NCBI RefSeq assembly: GCF_007993935.1
Contig: NZ_VITY01000011.1
Location: forward strand, 124,001 to 188,000
Length of the DNA stretch: 64,000 nucleotides
Direction of reading: 5' to 3'
From: Bradyrhizobium macuxiense
GTDB taxonomy: Bacteria > Pseudomonadota > Alphaproteobacteria > Rhizobiales > Xanthobacteraceae
This document shows positions 35,713 to 44,645 of this stretch, piece by piece. Below the pieces are notes generated by a model. The model saw only the letters and a program-made list of their open reading frames with translations, did not search any database and was not told the origin of the DNA. Positions within the stretch are counted from its first letter, which is position 1. The number at the start of each line of letters is the position of its first letter. A program made the position numbers and the translations under genes.

Positions 35713-35728
35713 TGGTACGACACTTGCT
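35713..35728 (+). promoter_or_regulatory. Sigma-54 -24/-12 promoter in front of a fixA remnant
   Basis: TGGTACG-N4-TTGCT fits the sigma-54 consensus (GG and GC 10 bases apart). The 16-base element is identical to the promoter of the intact fixA at 63116-63131. It is followed after about 35 bases by a degenerate fixA start, so it came with a duplicated copy. It may still be recognised by RpoN and NifA. Confidence 0.75.
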
Positions 35729-35764
35729 GTTTCCATCCCAGGTCCTCTCCTGCAGGAGATGCGC

Positions 35765-36155
35765 ATGCAAAGTGTTCTCTGCACCACGCAGGTCTTCCGA
35801 TCTTTTGCGAGTCTGGGGCCTCTCTTTGACCGGCCTCTTCATGCGCGAGAGAGGCAATCCCTATCAATCCGCACGAGCTACTCGCTATGGAGCGAGCGGC
35901 CTAAAGTTTCCAGGCGCAGCGCACTCCTTATGCAAGGCGTTAACCGTCCGCGACGATCGAGTGGGGCTGCTCGCTGGCGTTCTCGCGGTGGCCAGGACTA
36001 TGCCGACCAGCTGTGGACTGGTGATGATCTGTGGGAGCGGCACAGAATATGGCCCACCTGACGTCATCTTCGCTTGCGAGCAAAGCGTCAACCTTGTTAG
36101 CGCGCGAATGGAGCCCAGTATCGCCGAACTGGTTGGCGCGCTGCACTTCACCTAG
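35765..36155 (+). pseudogene. fixA: Decayed fixA (electron-transfer flavoprotein beta-subunit)
   Basis: From ATG 35765 the frame gives MQSVLCTTQVFRSFASL, matching MHSVVCIKQVPDSAQI of the intact fixA at 63171. In a different frame, positions 36041-36155 give EYGPPDVIFACEQSVNL, matching EYGPPDLIFTGKQTIDG of the intact gene. At least one frameshift and much divergence separate the two parts, so no full protein is made. It lies immediately upstream of a fixB remnant, in the order of a fixAB operon. Confidence 0.75.
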
Positions 36156-36379
36156 TTCGCGAAGCGCCGTACCCGGGATCGCGCTGCATTCAGTATCGGG
36201 AAGGGGCGGACGTTCATTCGTAACGGGAGCCCGCTTCCACGAAAATCGATCTCGCGTTTGCCGAGGCGATGGCCGACGGCGTTCCTCTCGAGCCGGACAG
36301 ATTAATCCATCGAACGCATGCCAGCTTGCACCGCTGCTTGGATCGGGGGGGCTGCTCTTACCAACCTTTGCAGAAAGGT

Positions 36380-36600
36380 AGGATCAGCTCCGATCGTCTG
36401 ATCGGACATTTTTGCGAGACGGGCTGTCAAAGGATTGTGTCGCCGCCAGTGTTTGCGGCGCGATACAGCGCGGGATGGAGGGTACAGACCTGATGGTCGC
36501 CATCAAGCCAGACGAGCTCGTGCCGAGCTTCGATTGCGCCGATATCAGCGTCGTTGCCGGTCCCATCATCGGCGAGCCCGGCGGACGACGAACTGATGTC
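36380..36600 (+). pseudogene. fixB: Decayed fixB (electron-transfer flavoprotein alpha-subunit) fragment
   Basis: One frame gives ETGCQRIVSPPVFAA, then a shift to SVCGAIQRGMEGTDLMVAIK and ELVPSFDCADISVVAG. This matches the FAD-binding C-terminus of FixB/EtfA (TGK.V.P.LYIA, GISGAIQH..GM, VAINKD..APIF..AD.G.V). The two parts are in different frames, so it is broken. It follows the fixA remnant, as in the fixABCX operon. The rest of 36156-36863 is unassigned. Confidence 0.65.
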
Positions 36601-36863
36601 CGCGCGGCGGTCGTGCCGCGCCGGTCAAGCTTGGCTCAAGGTCGACCGGTGCAGCTCCGCGGTTTGGTCTACCCACCCGCGGCTAGGGGCACTGCCGCGG
36701 AGACCAAGCAGTTCGGAAATCGCCGCAGTGCGCGAGCGTTCCGACTTCACGAAAAGCGAAGCCAAGAGTTCAGATGATGGAATGGAACCTAGCTCCACCC
36801 GAAACGAACTCGATCGAACGGCGCAACGCCGGTCCTTTGGACCGGCATCCTGAGGCGCCTAAA

Positions 36864-37589
36864 ATGGATATCTTTAGCTTCACAGAATGCGCAAATCGAA
36901 CGCAATCCCTTAGAGCGCTGTTCGAGCTTCTTGTGAACTGCGCGACCGAGGAGGGCTTTAGCGAAGTCGCTTACGGAGCACTCAATTTTGTGGAGCCGCT
37001 TCGTCTACCGGAGTATCCACCACCCGCAGTAGCCGTGAACTGGCCGTCCGAATGGTGCGCCCGATACTTTGAGCGCAAGTACTATACAATCGATCCGGTG
37101 GTCCGGCGGACACCAATGCTTTCGCGGCCATTTCTCTGGGATCAACTCGCCAAGCAATATCAACTACAGCCGGACGAACGGCGCGTGCTCGCTGAGGCCA
37201 GAGAGGCGGGTCTGAAGCACGGCATGAGTGTGCCGTTGTTTGGACCCTTGGGTCGACTATCGGTGGTATCATTTGCATCCCAGTTCGATGATGCCGAACC
37301 TCAGCATCGCATAAGTCACCTCAACGCGCTGGCCTGGCACTTTCACACGGCGTGCGTGGAGATCTCACGTCCCTCGGAGAGTAGCTGCAACAGGAAAGTG
37401 ACGCTATCGGAGCGGGAGTTAGATTGCATGCGGTGGGTCGCAGAAGGAAAATCGTCGTGGGAGATTGGCGTGATACTGAAAATCAGCGAGAATACGGTGA
37501 ACTTTCATCTCAAGAACGCAATGCGAAAGCTGGGCGCAACCAGCCGGGTCCAAGCTATCGTTATGGCGATCCGACTCGATCTCATCTGA
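36864..37589 (+). CDS. LuxR-family transcriptional regulator (autoinducer-binding type)
   Basis: A 241-aa regulator. Residues about 20-160 form the autoinducer-binding domain with the conserved W, Y and D residues (WCARYFERKYYTIDPVV), and the C-terminal 65 residues carry the LuxR helix-turn-helix (LSERELDCMRWVAEGKSS to NTVNFHLKNAMRKLG). ATG 36864 has TGAGG 8 bases upstream; an upstream ATG at 36774 would add 30 atypical residues. No luxI synthase lies in the window, so it is a solo or is paired elsewhere. The ligand is unknown. Confidence 0.85.
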   Translation: MDIFSFTECANRTQSLRALFELLVNCATEEGFSEVAYGALNFVEPLRLPEYPPPAVAVNWPSEWCARYFERKYYTIDPVVRRTPMLSRPFLWDQLAKQYQLQPDERRVLAEAREAGLKHGMSVPLFGPLGRLSVVSFASQFDDAEPQHRISHLNALAWHFHTACVEISRPSESSCNRKVTLSERELDCMRWVAEGKSSWEIGVILKISENTVNFHLKNAMRKLGATSRVQAIVMAIRLDLI

Positions 37590-37996
37590 ATTCTCACGCG
37601 GTGGCGTTGATGTTGCGTGGGCGAAGCTACGGCGTTGAATGATGATGGTATCGAGCGGAAATTGTGATGTCGTCGTTTGCGGCGAAATGCTACCCCGCAA
37701 ATAGACACCTAAGCTAGGCTCCTTGCTCGGTCGCCGCTGGCCTCCGACCTAGGCCGCCACCGTTCCCGGTGTGCAACAGGAGCTCGGCTTTTCATTTCGG
37801 CACGCGACGCTGACGAGCTCCTCGTGATGGCCAGCCGCGATGGGTCGCGCCCACAGAGCAGGCTTTGCGCAACTTCGAAGAGTGGCGTTTAGAAGCGCAG
37901 CCGAGCGAGCAGTGCCGCACCGGAGAACCATCTGAAGAAAGAACCCCGGCCGAAGGTCGGGGCTCTCGGTCCGCGACGCGATGCGTGCAGATGTGA
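37590..37996 (+). other. Intergenic region with no recognisable gene
   Basis: About 400 bases between the LuxR gene and the convergent beta-barrel gene. Nothing recognised except short frames. Confidence 0.4.
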
Positions 37997-38725
37997 CTAT
38001 CTGGTGAATCCCGGGCCGAACTTGTAGTTGAGCCGAAGGGTGACAAGATCAACGTCCTGCCGGATGCGATCGCTGGATCCACCGGCCGAGGGGAAGATGA
38101 TATCATTGTCCTGCATAAAAAGGTGGTCATACTCGACGCCAAATGACCAGCTTGGCGCAAAACCGACCTCGAGACCGGCGCCAAGCGCGCCACCCCAACG
38201 GAGATTATCGCTTCTGGCAAACTCCGCGCCGGTTGCCGCCAAGCTGATCTGATAGCTGTTGCTGGTCACCGCAGCGCCACCCTTGGCGAAAAGCAGCACG
38301 TTAGTGAACGCGTAACCGATCTGGCCCGTGAGCAATCCGAACGCATCGATCCTGGTACGATTGCTGTCTAATGGGAAGACGGCGCTGACATTGGAGCCGC
38401 TGAAGTTAGCCCAGTTGCCTTGCGCTTCGACGCCGTAGACCACATTGAATATCTGCCAACGGTAACCCACCTGACCGCCGACGGTGGCGCCGTTCGCATC
38501 ATGGCAGCCTTCGGGAGTGACTGCAGAGAGGTCCCAGCAATTGTTGCTCGACCCCCAGCCACCGTTGATGCCGATATAGAGACCGGTCCAGTCATAGATC
38601 GCTGGAGGCAGCACTAGCGGTGGTGCTTTAGTGAAGACCGGCTGCGCAGCGAGATCCGCGCCAAATGCGGGCGCCGCCGCGTTAAGCGCGATGATGCTTG
38701 CAGTCAAAAGCAGCAAATTCTTCAT
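37997..38725 (-). CDS. Outer-membrane beta-barrel protein (Omp25/31 type)
   Basis: A 242-aa precursor from ATG 38725; AAAGGAA upstream supports the start, and a farther in-frame ATG at 38836 adds 37 atypical residues. A signal peptide (MKNLLLLTASIIALNAAAPAFGA) ends at residue 23-24. The mature protein shows WTGLYIGINGGWG, the start of many rhizobial Omp25/31 barrels, then alternating strands (GGQVGYRWQIFNVVYGVEAQG) and ends in an aromatic-rich strand (LRLNYKFGPGFTR). It is a small porin-like or structural barrel; the exact role is not shown. Confidence 0.8.
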   Translation of the reverse strand: MKNLLLLTASIIALNAAAPAFGADLAAQPVFTKAPPLVLPPAIYDWTGLYIGINGGWGSSNNCWDLSAVTPEGCHDANGATVGGQVGYRWQIFNVVYGVEAQGNWANFSGSNVSAVFPLDSNRTRIDAFGLLTGQIGYAFTNVLLFAKGGAAVTSNSYQISLAATGAEFARSDNLRWGGALGAGLEVGFAPSWSFGVEYDHLFMQDNDIIFPSAGGSSDRIRQDVDLVTLRLNYKFGPGFTR

Positions 38726-39457
38726 TCGAGTTTCGTTCCTTTCCATTGCCCCGGCGCTGGGCGTATTAGCAACATCGCTGCGAATTGCTGTAACTCCAAC
38801 ACAACATGTCATCGCGCGAAATGGCCTGAATCTCACGCAGCGGGAGGTTATTGAGCCAGGATATCGGATGAGGCGCTAGGCGTTCACCAGTGCGTGTTGA
38901 AGGTGTTGGGGATCAAAGCGCGCTACTAGAACGGCCGCGACCTAGCAGAGGTATCGGAAAAAGCGGTGAATCGTCTGACGCGCTCGCTTGAGAAATCGAC
39001 GTGCGGCATGCGCGGTCTTTGGGGACGAGGACGCTTCGATTTCTAGACGGAAGGGAGCATGCGCAGATTGTCCGTAAGCGGCATTTTCCGGCCGCCCTGA
39101 GCTAATCTTGAAAATCCTCCGCAGGCGGCAGAGACTGTGCCAGAAAGATTACCGGACCCCCAGGGTGTAAGAGACCAGAGCGCGTTCCTGTCGAGATCGG
39201 GTGGCGTCGAAGCAGGCACCGATCAAACGGACTAGCTAGGTGCATCGCTCTGATCGGCGTCGGGCGGTGGAGAGAACGGAGTTGCGTCCTCTCTGCCGTG
39301 TGGTAGCTGGCGGGTGAATAGCAATCCAGTAACCTACCGTAGGTCATGGCTGGCAAGGGCAGCGTCATTCCGCGCCACCCGACAGGGCGTGAACCAACTC
39401 AGCTGGCAAATTGGGGAGAACGCCTTGAGCAATGCCGAGCGTAGTGTCGGCATTTAT
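38726..39457 (+). other. Intergenic region with no recognisable gene
   Basis: About 730 bases between the beta-barrel gene start and the 3' end of the next minus-strand gene. Short frames only. It holds the promoter of the barrel gene, which I cannot locate by eye. Confidence 0.4.
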
Positions 39458-39928
39458 CTATACAGAGCATAAGCGTGAACCTGCGCTCTCTTTAATCAAT
39501 TGACAAAAACAAAGAGCGTCATCGACCGCATCGAAGACAGCTATTCGACCCTCAATGACTACTGCATGTGCCAGAATGAACTTTGCGAGAGTAATCCGAT
39601 TAGCAGTAGTTTGCATGGCTGCTGGCAAGGTCGCGATTGCTCGGTCAAAAAGCGTTCCCAGAACCTGAAGGTCTTCCGGATAGTAAACATTGTGCCCCGG
39701 TCGTAACGGGATAGTCCGCCTGTTGCCAAGTGCGCCGCGGTTTGTCGTTTTGCCTAACCAATCCTGGTCCTGTTCTGCTGCAACAAGTGCACTTGTTAGT
39801 TCGTTGAGCAGCTGCATCGCGTCGAGCGCGTTCTTGTCCTCGCAGATTAGTCCGGCAACTGCTTCCACTTGCCGGCCAATGCTTCGTTTGAGGTGATCGA
39901 CGCGCGAATTGCAAGAATCAAAGTTCAT
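39458..39928 (-). CDS. Hypothetical protein, paralogue of the gene at 45480-45689
   Basis: A 156-aa soluble, helical protein starting MNFDSCNSRVDHLKRSIGRQ. I do not recognise the family. The region YYPEDLQVLGTLFDRAIATL aligns with YYGFFGPEDLSVWGRIFDT of the 69-aa protein in the nolA-nodD2 gap (shared P-E-D-L-x-V-x-G-x-x-F-D and an A-L-P-A-like follow-up). That two copies sit in one symbiosis island suggests a real family specific to rhizobia. No ribosome binding site was obvious. Confidence 0.5.
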   Translation of the reverse strand: MNFDSCNSRVDHLKRSIGRQVEAVAGLICEDKNALDAMQLLNELTSALVAAEQDQDWLGKTTNRGALGNRRTIPLRPGHNVYYPEDLQVLGTLFDRAIATLPAAMQTTANRITLAKFILAHAVVIEGRIAVFDAVDDALCFCQLIKESAGSRLCSV

Positions 39929-41481
39929 GATGCCTCTCCAGATTAACTAAATGCAGTTGTGGTGCGGATGACGGACCGGGTCCTTCATTCCCGTCTAGTA
40001 AATCCCCAGCGTTGCGCGGGGACCAATTGCTATTACCCAATTGTGGACTAACGCATCGGGTGTCACGGGAAGTGAGAGAGCGCAGGAGTTCTGTGGCGAG
40101 AAAAGAAGCGCGGGAGTTCGCTATCGTCGAGCACGCAGTGCCGGTGGGCGCCCGCAACGCACCACGGCCCTTGCCATGGTCGGCAAGCCTATCCGCTGCT
40201 ACACTATGGCGGTGAGTACGATTTGGATGAACGCCGCTCATGACGGCAGACGGAGAAGCTGTGGAAGGCGCAACGCAAGCAGTGCGCGGTAGAAATGTAC
40301 ATCGTGCTGAACGAAGCAGCTGCGGATGCGCTGACGCACCAGCTGGGCAGGGTGGCCACCCCGACGTCGTCGTCGGAAGGCGGCGAAAGTTATGTCGCCA
40401 GGACATAAAGCGCTTGCGCGCGTCTAATGATTGTCGAGAGCAGCGCATGACACGTGATTGCGGCGGAGCTGGTTGTAGAAGATAGGTTCATGGAGTGCCC
40501 GCTCACTCAGTAGGGATGAGCAAGCGAAGGGAGTGAATAGTGGTGGTCATGCGCTGCCGAAAACGAGGCGAGAAGCGCGGAGCCATTGCGGCGCTCGGCG
40601 TAGCACCGTTGTGTGAGTTCGGCCGGGACGACATTCGCCGTGCAAGCGAACGATAGTATAGAGCCGAACAGTGTACGGCGCTGTGTGCGCGGCCGCTTCG
40701 ACGCGGCGACAACGGCCGTGTGGATCTATTGGTCTGTGGTGGCTAACAAATCTGGCCCTAGCCGACGTGCTGGGCTGCTCGTCGGCCAAAAACCCCTGCC
40801 GCGCACGGATCAGCCGGAGCCGATGAGAGCCAAGCTCTCCTCCTGCGTTATGGTGCAAGGCAATTGACCTCTGCATGACAGTCGATTGATGCGCGCCGGC
40901 ACGTCTCTCCATCTGGCCAGCGGGAATGCTTTTCGCGAATAACCACTGCGTTTTCCCTGTCAAATTCGCATGCAAATGTGCTGAAGGTGGAGAATTCATG
41001 GTCATACGATGGCCCGGAATACAATTTCTGAAGGCAGGCGATTATGTATTGTATTAGTGCAAAAGCGGTACAATCGATTGTTTTGATGGGACACATCCAG
41101 ATCGCCGATGGGCACATCTGCGATGTGCCGTGCGCGCTTATCAACTTCAGTGAACGAAACACGTACTGAACAGATGTCGTTCTTTAACACCGTGGTCCAG
41201 GCGCAATCCTCGCAGCATCTGAGACATTAACAACAGCGACGGCATGCCTGGGCTCAAGACGGCCCCATTTCTGAATGCGCTTCGCCACGAGAAGCGCTGA
41301 CGCGGCCCGTGGCGTGTCGACGCGCTAGCGGCTCGCAGATATAGTCCGTGGACCCCTTGTTGAATAAGGCTACGGGTGGCTGCTCGCGCGCCAGTGTACG
41401 TGCCACTCCGTGGCACGTAACGACTGGACTGAAGAAGCTGGCCTGTGACCGAGTGAGCTCAAACAGCCGAAAGATGCATCG
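39929..41481 (+). other. Long intergenic region, mostly decayed, holding a nod box
   Basis: About 1.55 kb without a recognisable gene; short frames overlap on both strands. The one clear element is a minus-strand nod box at 41063-41109 (listed separately). A 152-aa frame downstream of it (41005 to 40547, minus) has no recognisable similarity and Arg/His-rich composition typical of non-coding frames. Confidence 0.45.
41063..41109 (-). promoter_or_regulatory. Orphan nod box
   Basis: On the minus strand the 47 bases read ATCGGCGATCTGGATG, six bases, then ATCAAAACAATCGATTGTAC. This matches the NodD-binding consensus ATCCAY-N2-YRYRGATG-N6-ATCNAAACAATCRATTTTACC at all but about four positions. No recognisable nod gene lies downstream (toward lower coordinates), so it is either orphaned or it controls an unrecognised gene. 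Confidence 0.75.
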
Positions 41482-42510
41482 TCAGCAGAGCCGAGCGACA
41501 AGCTCGGATTGGAGTTTGGCCGCGGTGTAAACCGAAACATCCAGTGGCAGATTGCCGAATGCAAGCTGACAAAGCAGGTAGTTGGCACCTGCCTCTTCCA
41601 TCTGGTTAAGAAGATGCTGTCGGACGGAAGCTGGCGTTCCGACGACGCACAATTCGCTCTCAAGTGCCGCATCGAAGGTCAGCGGCAGGTTAGGTGGTGT
41701 CGGAATGGCATTGAGCTCATAAAGGAACATAAAGCTCTCGAGCCATCGTTGGTACGCAGTTGCCGCCAGCGAATATGCTTCTTCATCGGAACGCGCAATT
41801 ACGACCATCCGGAGCAATCCGGTGAATGGCTCTCGATCATCCGGGTTAGTGGTGCGGGGTAGATGCGCGCGGAAGGCATCCGTAGTTTTTCGAATGATAG
41901 AGGCAGGGCCTACGCACGCGAGATTCGCGCCGTTCGTAGCGGCCCAGGCCGCCGATTCAGGCCGATTGCTGGCGACCCAGGTTGGTGGATATGGACGTTG
42001 AAGCGGCCTTAGCGTCAAGGGAACATCGTTCAGTTCAAAATGATGCCCATGGTAGGAAAGCTTCTGATCTTTCATCGCGTTCGAGAGGATTTCGCTAGCT
42101 TCCTCATACCGGCCTGGGGCATCGTTGGCACTAATGCCGAAATAGCCCAATTCGATCGGCAGTGAGCCCCGTCCGACGCCGAGCTCTAGTCTCCCACCGC
42201 TCAATTGGTCGAGCATACAGAGTTCCTCGAATGCCCGCAGTGGGTGATAGAGGTTAAGTAGCATTACCAGAGGACCAACACGAAGCCGCCGTGTGCGTTG
42301 AGCGACGCTTGACAAAAACAGGTTCGGCGACGGACCTCTCCCGTGCGGCGTACAATGGTGCTCGGCCAAATGGTATGCATAGAACCCGAGAGAGTCGCAC
42401 GCTTCCGCCAATGTCAGGCGATCTGCGTACTGTCGCGCGGCATCGCGGCCGTCGTCGTCCAAATGATCGAAAATGCCGCAGGTCAGTTTTGAAAGATTGC
42501 GATTCGTCAC
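41482..42510 (-). CDS. Luciferase-like flavin-dependent oxidoreductase
   Basis: A 342-aa LLM-class monooxygenase, using reduced FMN. Seen: the N-terminal LTCGIFDHLDDDG, LAEHHCTPHG and the conserved LELGVGRGSLPIEL (GxGRG-like), then TWVASNRPESAAWAA. Length is typical for the family. It is the second gene on the minus strand after the HisC-like aminotransferase (246 bp apart), so the two may form one pathway. Substrate is unknown. Confidence 0.85.
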   Translation of the reverse strand: MTNRNLSKLTCGIFDHLDDDGRDAARQYADRLTLAEACDSLGFYAYHLAEHHCTPHGRGPSPNLFLSSVAQRTRRLRVGPLVMLLNLYHPLRAFEELCMLDQLSGGRLELGVGRGSLPIELGYFGISANDAPGRYEEASEILSNAMKDQKLSYHGHHFELNDVPLTLRPLQRPYPPTWVASNRPESAAWAATNGANLACVGPASIIRKTTDAFRAHLPRTTNPDDREPFTGLLRMVVIARSDEEAYSLAATAYQRWLESFMFLYELNAIPTPPNLPLTFDAALESELCVVGTPASVRQHLLNQMEEAGANYLLCQLAFGNLPLDVSVYTAAKLQSELVARLC

Positions 42511-42756
42511 TCGATTGTCTCCGATTGTAAAATGCAGGGTGGCCTGTTCGCTTCAGGCCGCGAGCGATCAGGCTTGTCGACGCCTTGTCATATGATCGCC
42601 GTTAGAGCTCTATTCCGTGGTGTATTGTTCGGCACCTGATCACGATGCCCGATCCGCGAAGGTGATCGTCGAGGTGCTGGCCGCTATTGCTCGGATTGGA
42701 GCCCGGGTCGGGGCACTGCACTGTTCATCGACCAAAGCAACACGAATCCATCTGGA

Positions 42757-43911
42757 TCATCCTGCCCTCATGTCAGTGTCCTGCCGATCGGCTGGGTAAG
42801 GCGCGCAGCTAGCAACTGCGCGCCGTGTGCGTGCTGAAATCGCCTTGGTCGCCGCCAGGAACGCATCCATTTGATCTTTGGTACCAATGCTAATGCGGAT
42901 ACAGCTTTCAAGGCTCTTATCGGGGAAGGAGGCGACGAGAATCTTCTCCTTCGCCAGGGCCGCTTGCCACCATCTGCCATCTTGTCCGACAGGGGCGTGG
43001 GCTAGCACGAAGTTTGCGTGGGACGGTGTTACACAAAAGCCGAGCTGAGAGAGCTCAGCTGCAACTCTCTGCCGCTCATCTCTGATGTGTCGATGGTTAT
43101 CTTTGTATGCGGCGCGATGCGAAAGGATGCTGATGCCAACTGCTTGACCGATAACGTTCATACTGAAAACGTTCTGGATGTTGCGCAGCCTGCCAATAAG
43201 CGCGGGATGGCCTAAACCGAAGCCGACGCGAATGCCGGCTGCAGCATAGCTTTTCGAGAGCGTTCGAAGGATCAGAAGGTTCGCATAACGGCTCAGGAGC
43301 CGTAGGCCATTGTCGGGTGCAAAGTCGACATAAGCCTCGTCTAGGACGATTAGGCGATCCGATCGTGCCAGCAGACGTTCGATATCGGCGAGCGGAACGA
43401 AGGCGCCGGTCGGATTGTTCGGATTAGCCAACAGAACGAATTTGGCGTCTGCCGCGGAGCCGGAAAGCAGCTCCTCGATCGGCAAGGAATGGTGTTCCGC
43501 ACTTTCTATCTCAAGGAGTTGGGCAGCGTGCAACATCGCAAGCTTGCGATTGAAAGAGAAGCCTGGCGAGAGCATTGCAACGCGATCACCGGGGGTCAGG
43601 AAAGCTCTGTAGAGCAGCCCAAGAAGTTCAGATGAGCCATTGCCGGCGATCACATGATCCGTCGCGATGCCGTAGGCACGGGCAGCTGCTTCCCTCAAGC
43701 TGATATTGTCATTTTCTGGGTACAGGTACTGCCGCTCAAGAGCCGCGCACGCGCCTTGCATGACAATGGGCGGCAGCGGGAATGGGTTCTCATTCGTGTC
43801 CAGTTTCACATAACTCGAGTCTGGGGCAGGCCGGCCCGACGGCGGGACATCTAACTGGCGCGCCACCGGAGAAAGAGAAGAAAGCACGTTCTGGAGTTTT
43901 TCGTCCGACAT
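42757..43911 (-). CDS. HisC-like PLP-dependent aminotransferase
   Basis: A 384-aa class I/II aminotransferase of the histidinol-phosphate type. It has the opening YVKLDTNENPFPLPP, NPNNPTGAF, the PLP aspartate in LIVLDEAYVDF, and the PLP-lysine motif TLSKSYAAAGIRVGFG. ATG 43911 (MSDEKLQ) was preferred over the ATG 8 codons upstream, by analogy. It stands with the luciferase-like oxidoreductase rather than other his genes, so it is probably not for histidine synthesis. From memory, NGR234 has a flavonoid-inducible locus (y4wE-y4wF) with a HisC-like aminotransferase and a monooxygenase needed for indole-3-acetic acid; whether these are homologous needs a search. Confidence 0.85.
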   Translation of the reverse strand: MSDEKLQNVLSSLSPVARQLDVPPSGRPAPDSSYVKLDTNENPFPLPPIVMQGACAALERQYLYPENDNISLREAAARAYGIATDHVIAGNGSSELLGLLYRAFLTPGDRVAMLSPGFSFNRKLAMLHAAQLLEIESAEHHSLPIEELLSGSAADAKFVLLANPNNPTGAFVPLADIERLLARSDRLIVLDEAYVDFAPDNGLRLLSRYANLLILRTLSKSYAAAGIRVGFGLGHPALIGRLRNIQNVFSMNVIGQAVGISILSHRAAYKDNHRHIRDERQRVAAELSQLGFCVTPSHANFVLAHAPVGQDGRWWQAALAKEKILVASFPDKSLESCIRISIGTKDQMDAFLAATKAISARTRRAVASCAPYPADRQDTDMRAG

Positions 43912-44120
43912 GGTGTTCTTCCTATGGGTCGTCAAGAGCTGCCGAAACGTCAGTATGCAGAGCCGATTAGCTTGCCGGATGCTGCAGAAAACTGAGCGCT
44001 GTCCTTTGCGGCGAGGAAAACGGCAAAACCAAATTGGCTTGACGATTGAAATCCGACGCTATCTTCAGACGGGGTTGAAATCTCGTCCAAGAAGAATCTG
44101 AAGAAGCAGACCGCTCGTTG

Positions 44121-44327
44121 TCACGTTCTGCTCCGCAGAGGAGAGCCTCGGTACCAGATTCGCGATGGTGTCAGCATTTTGCCATCTGGCATCGACTGGC
44201 AGTCGGGCACGTCAGCATTGGATAGTTCAGCGAGCCCCGCCACCAGCAGCACAAACGTCGCGACAACTGCGAGGGCGAGAAAGGACGCGAGTATCGCAAC
44301 AGCTAGGTTCTCAAGGCGTCTCATCAC
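44121..44327 (-). CDS. Small membrane protein downstream of a NolA-type promoter
   Basis: A 68-aa frame from ATG 44327 with a clear single membrane segment (about residues 8-32, NLAVAILASFLALAVVATFV). It begins MMRRLENLA, which gives a positive-inside start. The gene follows a NolA-type promoter at 44441-44471 by about 110 bases on the same strand. The combination makes a real gene more likely than its length alone would. I recognise no family. Confidence 0.45.
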   Translation of the reverse strand: MMRRLENLAVAILASFLALAVVATFVLLVAGLAELSNADVPDCQSMPDGKMLTPSRIWYRGSPLRSRT

Positions 44328-44440
44328 TCAGAATCCTTCCGGATCTACGGGGCGCCGGGTGGGCCAAGGCATCAGGTCTACTTGGCGGCGTCGACAGGAT
44401 TGCCGTGCCGTTGCCTGGGAGCGCTGGCCATCTGCGTTGG

Positions 44441-44471
44441 ACCGTACAATGTGACGCTACGTACGTTTCAA
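44441..44471 (-). promoter_or_regulatory. NolA-type MerR promoter, copy 2
   Basis: Minus strand -35 TTGAAA, a 19-bp spacer with the GTAGCGTCAC core, -10 TACGGT. Transcription would begin near 44433 and run into the 68-aa membrane-protein gene. The 19-bp spacer is the hallmark of MerR-family-controlled promoters, and NolA is a MerR-family protein encoded 900 bp away. Confidence 0.6.
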
Positions 44472-44645
44472 GCCCTTTCTTGTCGGGCAAACCAATCACT
44501 ACGTTCAGGCCGTGTGGATCGTGGAGCCAGTGCGGTAAGAGCGGCGTGTTGAGTTATCTAGCCATGGGACGGGAGTCAGGCTCTGGCGTTTCACTGACGT
44601 CTAGGGATCGCGGCTTGGAAACCGAGAGTGATCACACACGCAGCG

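Noticed and set aside
36412..36777. 121-aa open frame as a gene
   Set aside because: Its middle matches the fixB C-terminus, and its continuation upstream lies in another frame, so it is a pseudogene fragment.
40547..41005. 152-aa frame downstream of the orphan nod box
   Set aside because: Arg/His-rich composition and no recognisable similarity; not supported as a coding gene.
44030..44070. nod-box-like sequence upstream of the HisC-like gene
   Set aside because: ATTGG and CGATTG are present but the spacing between them is one base short and the GATG half does not match.
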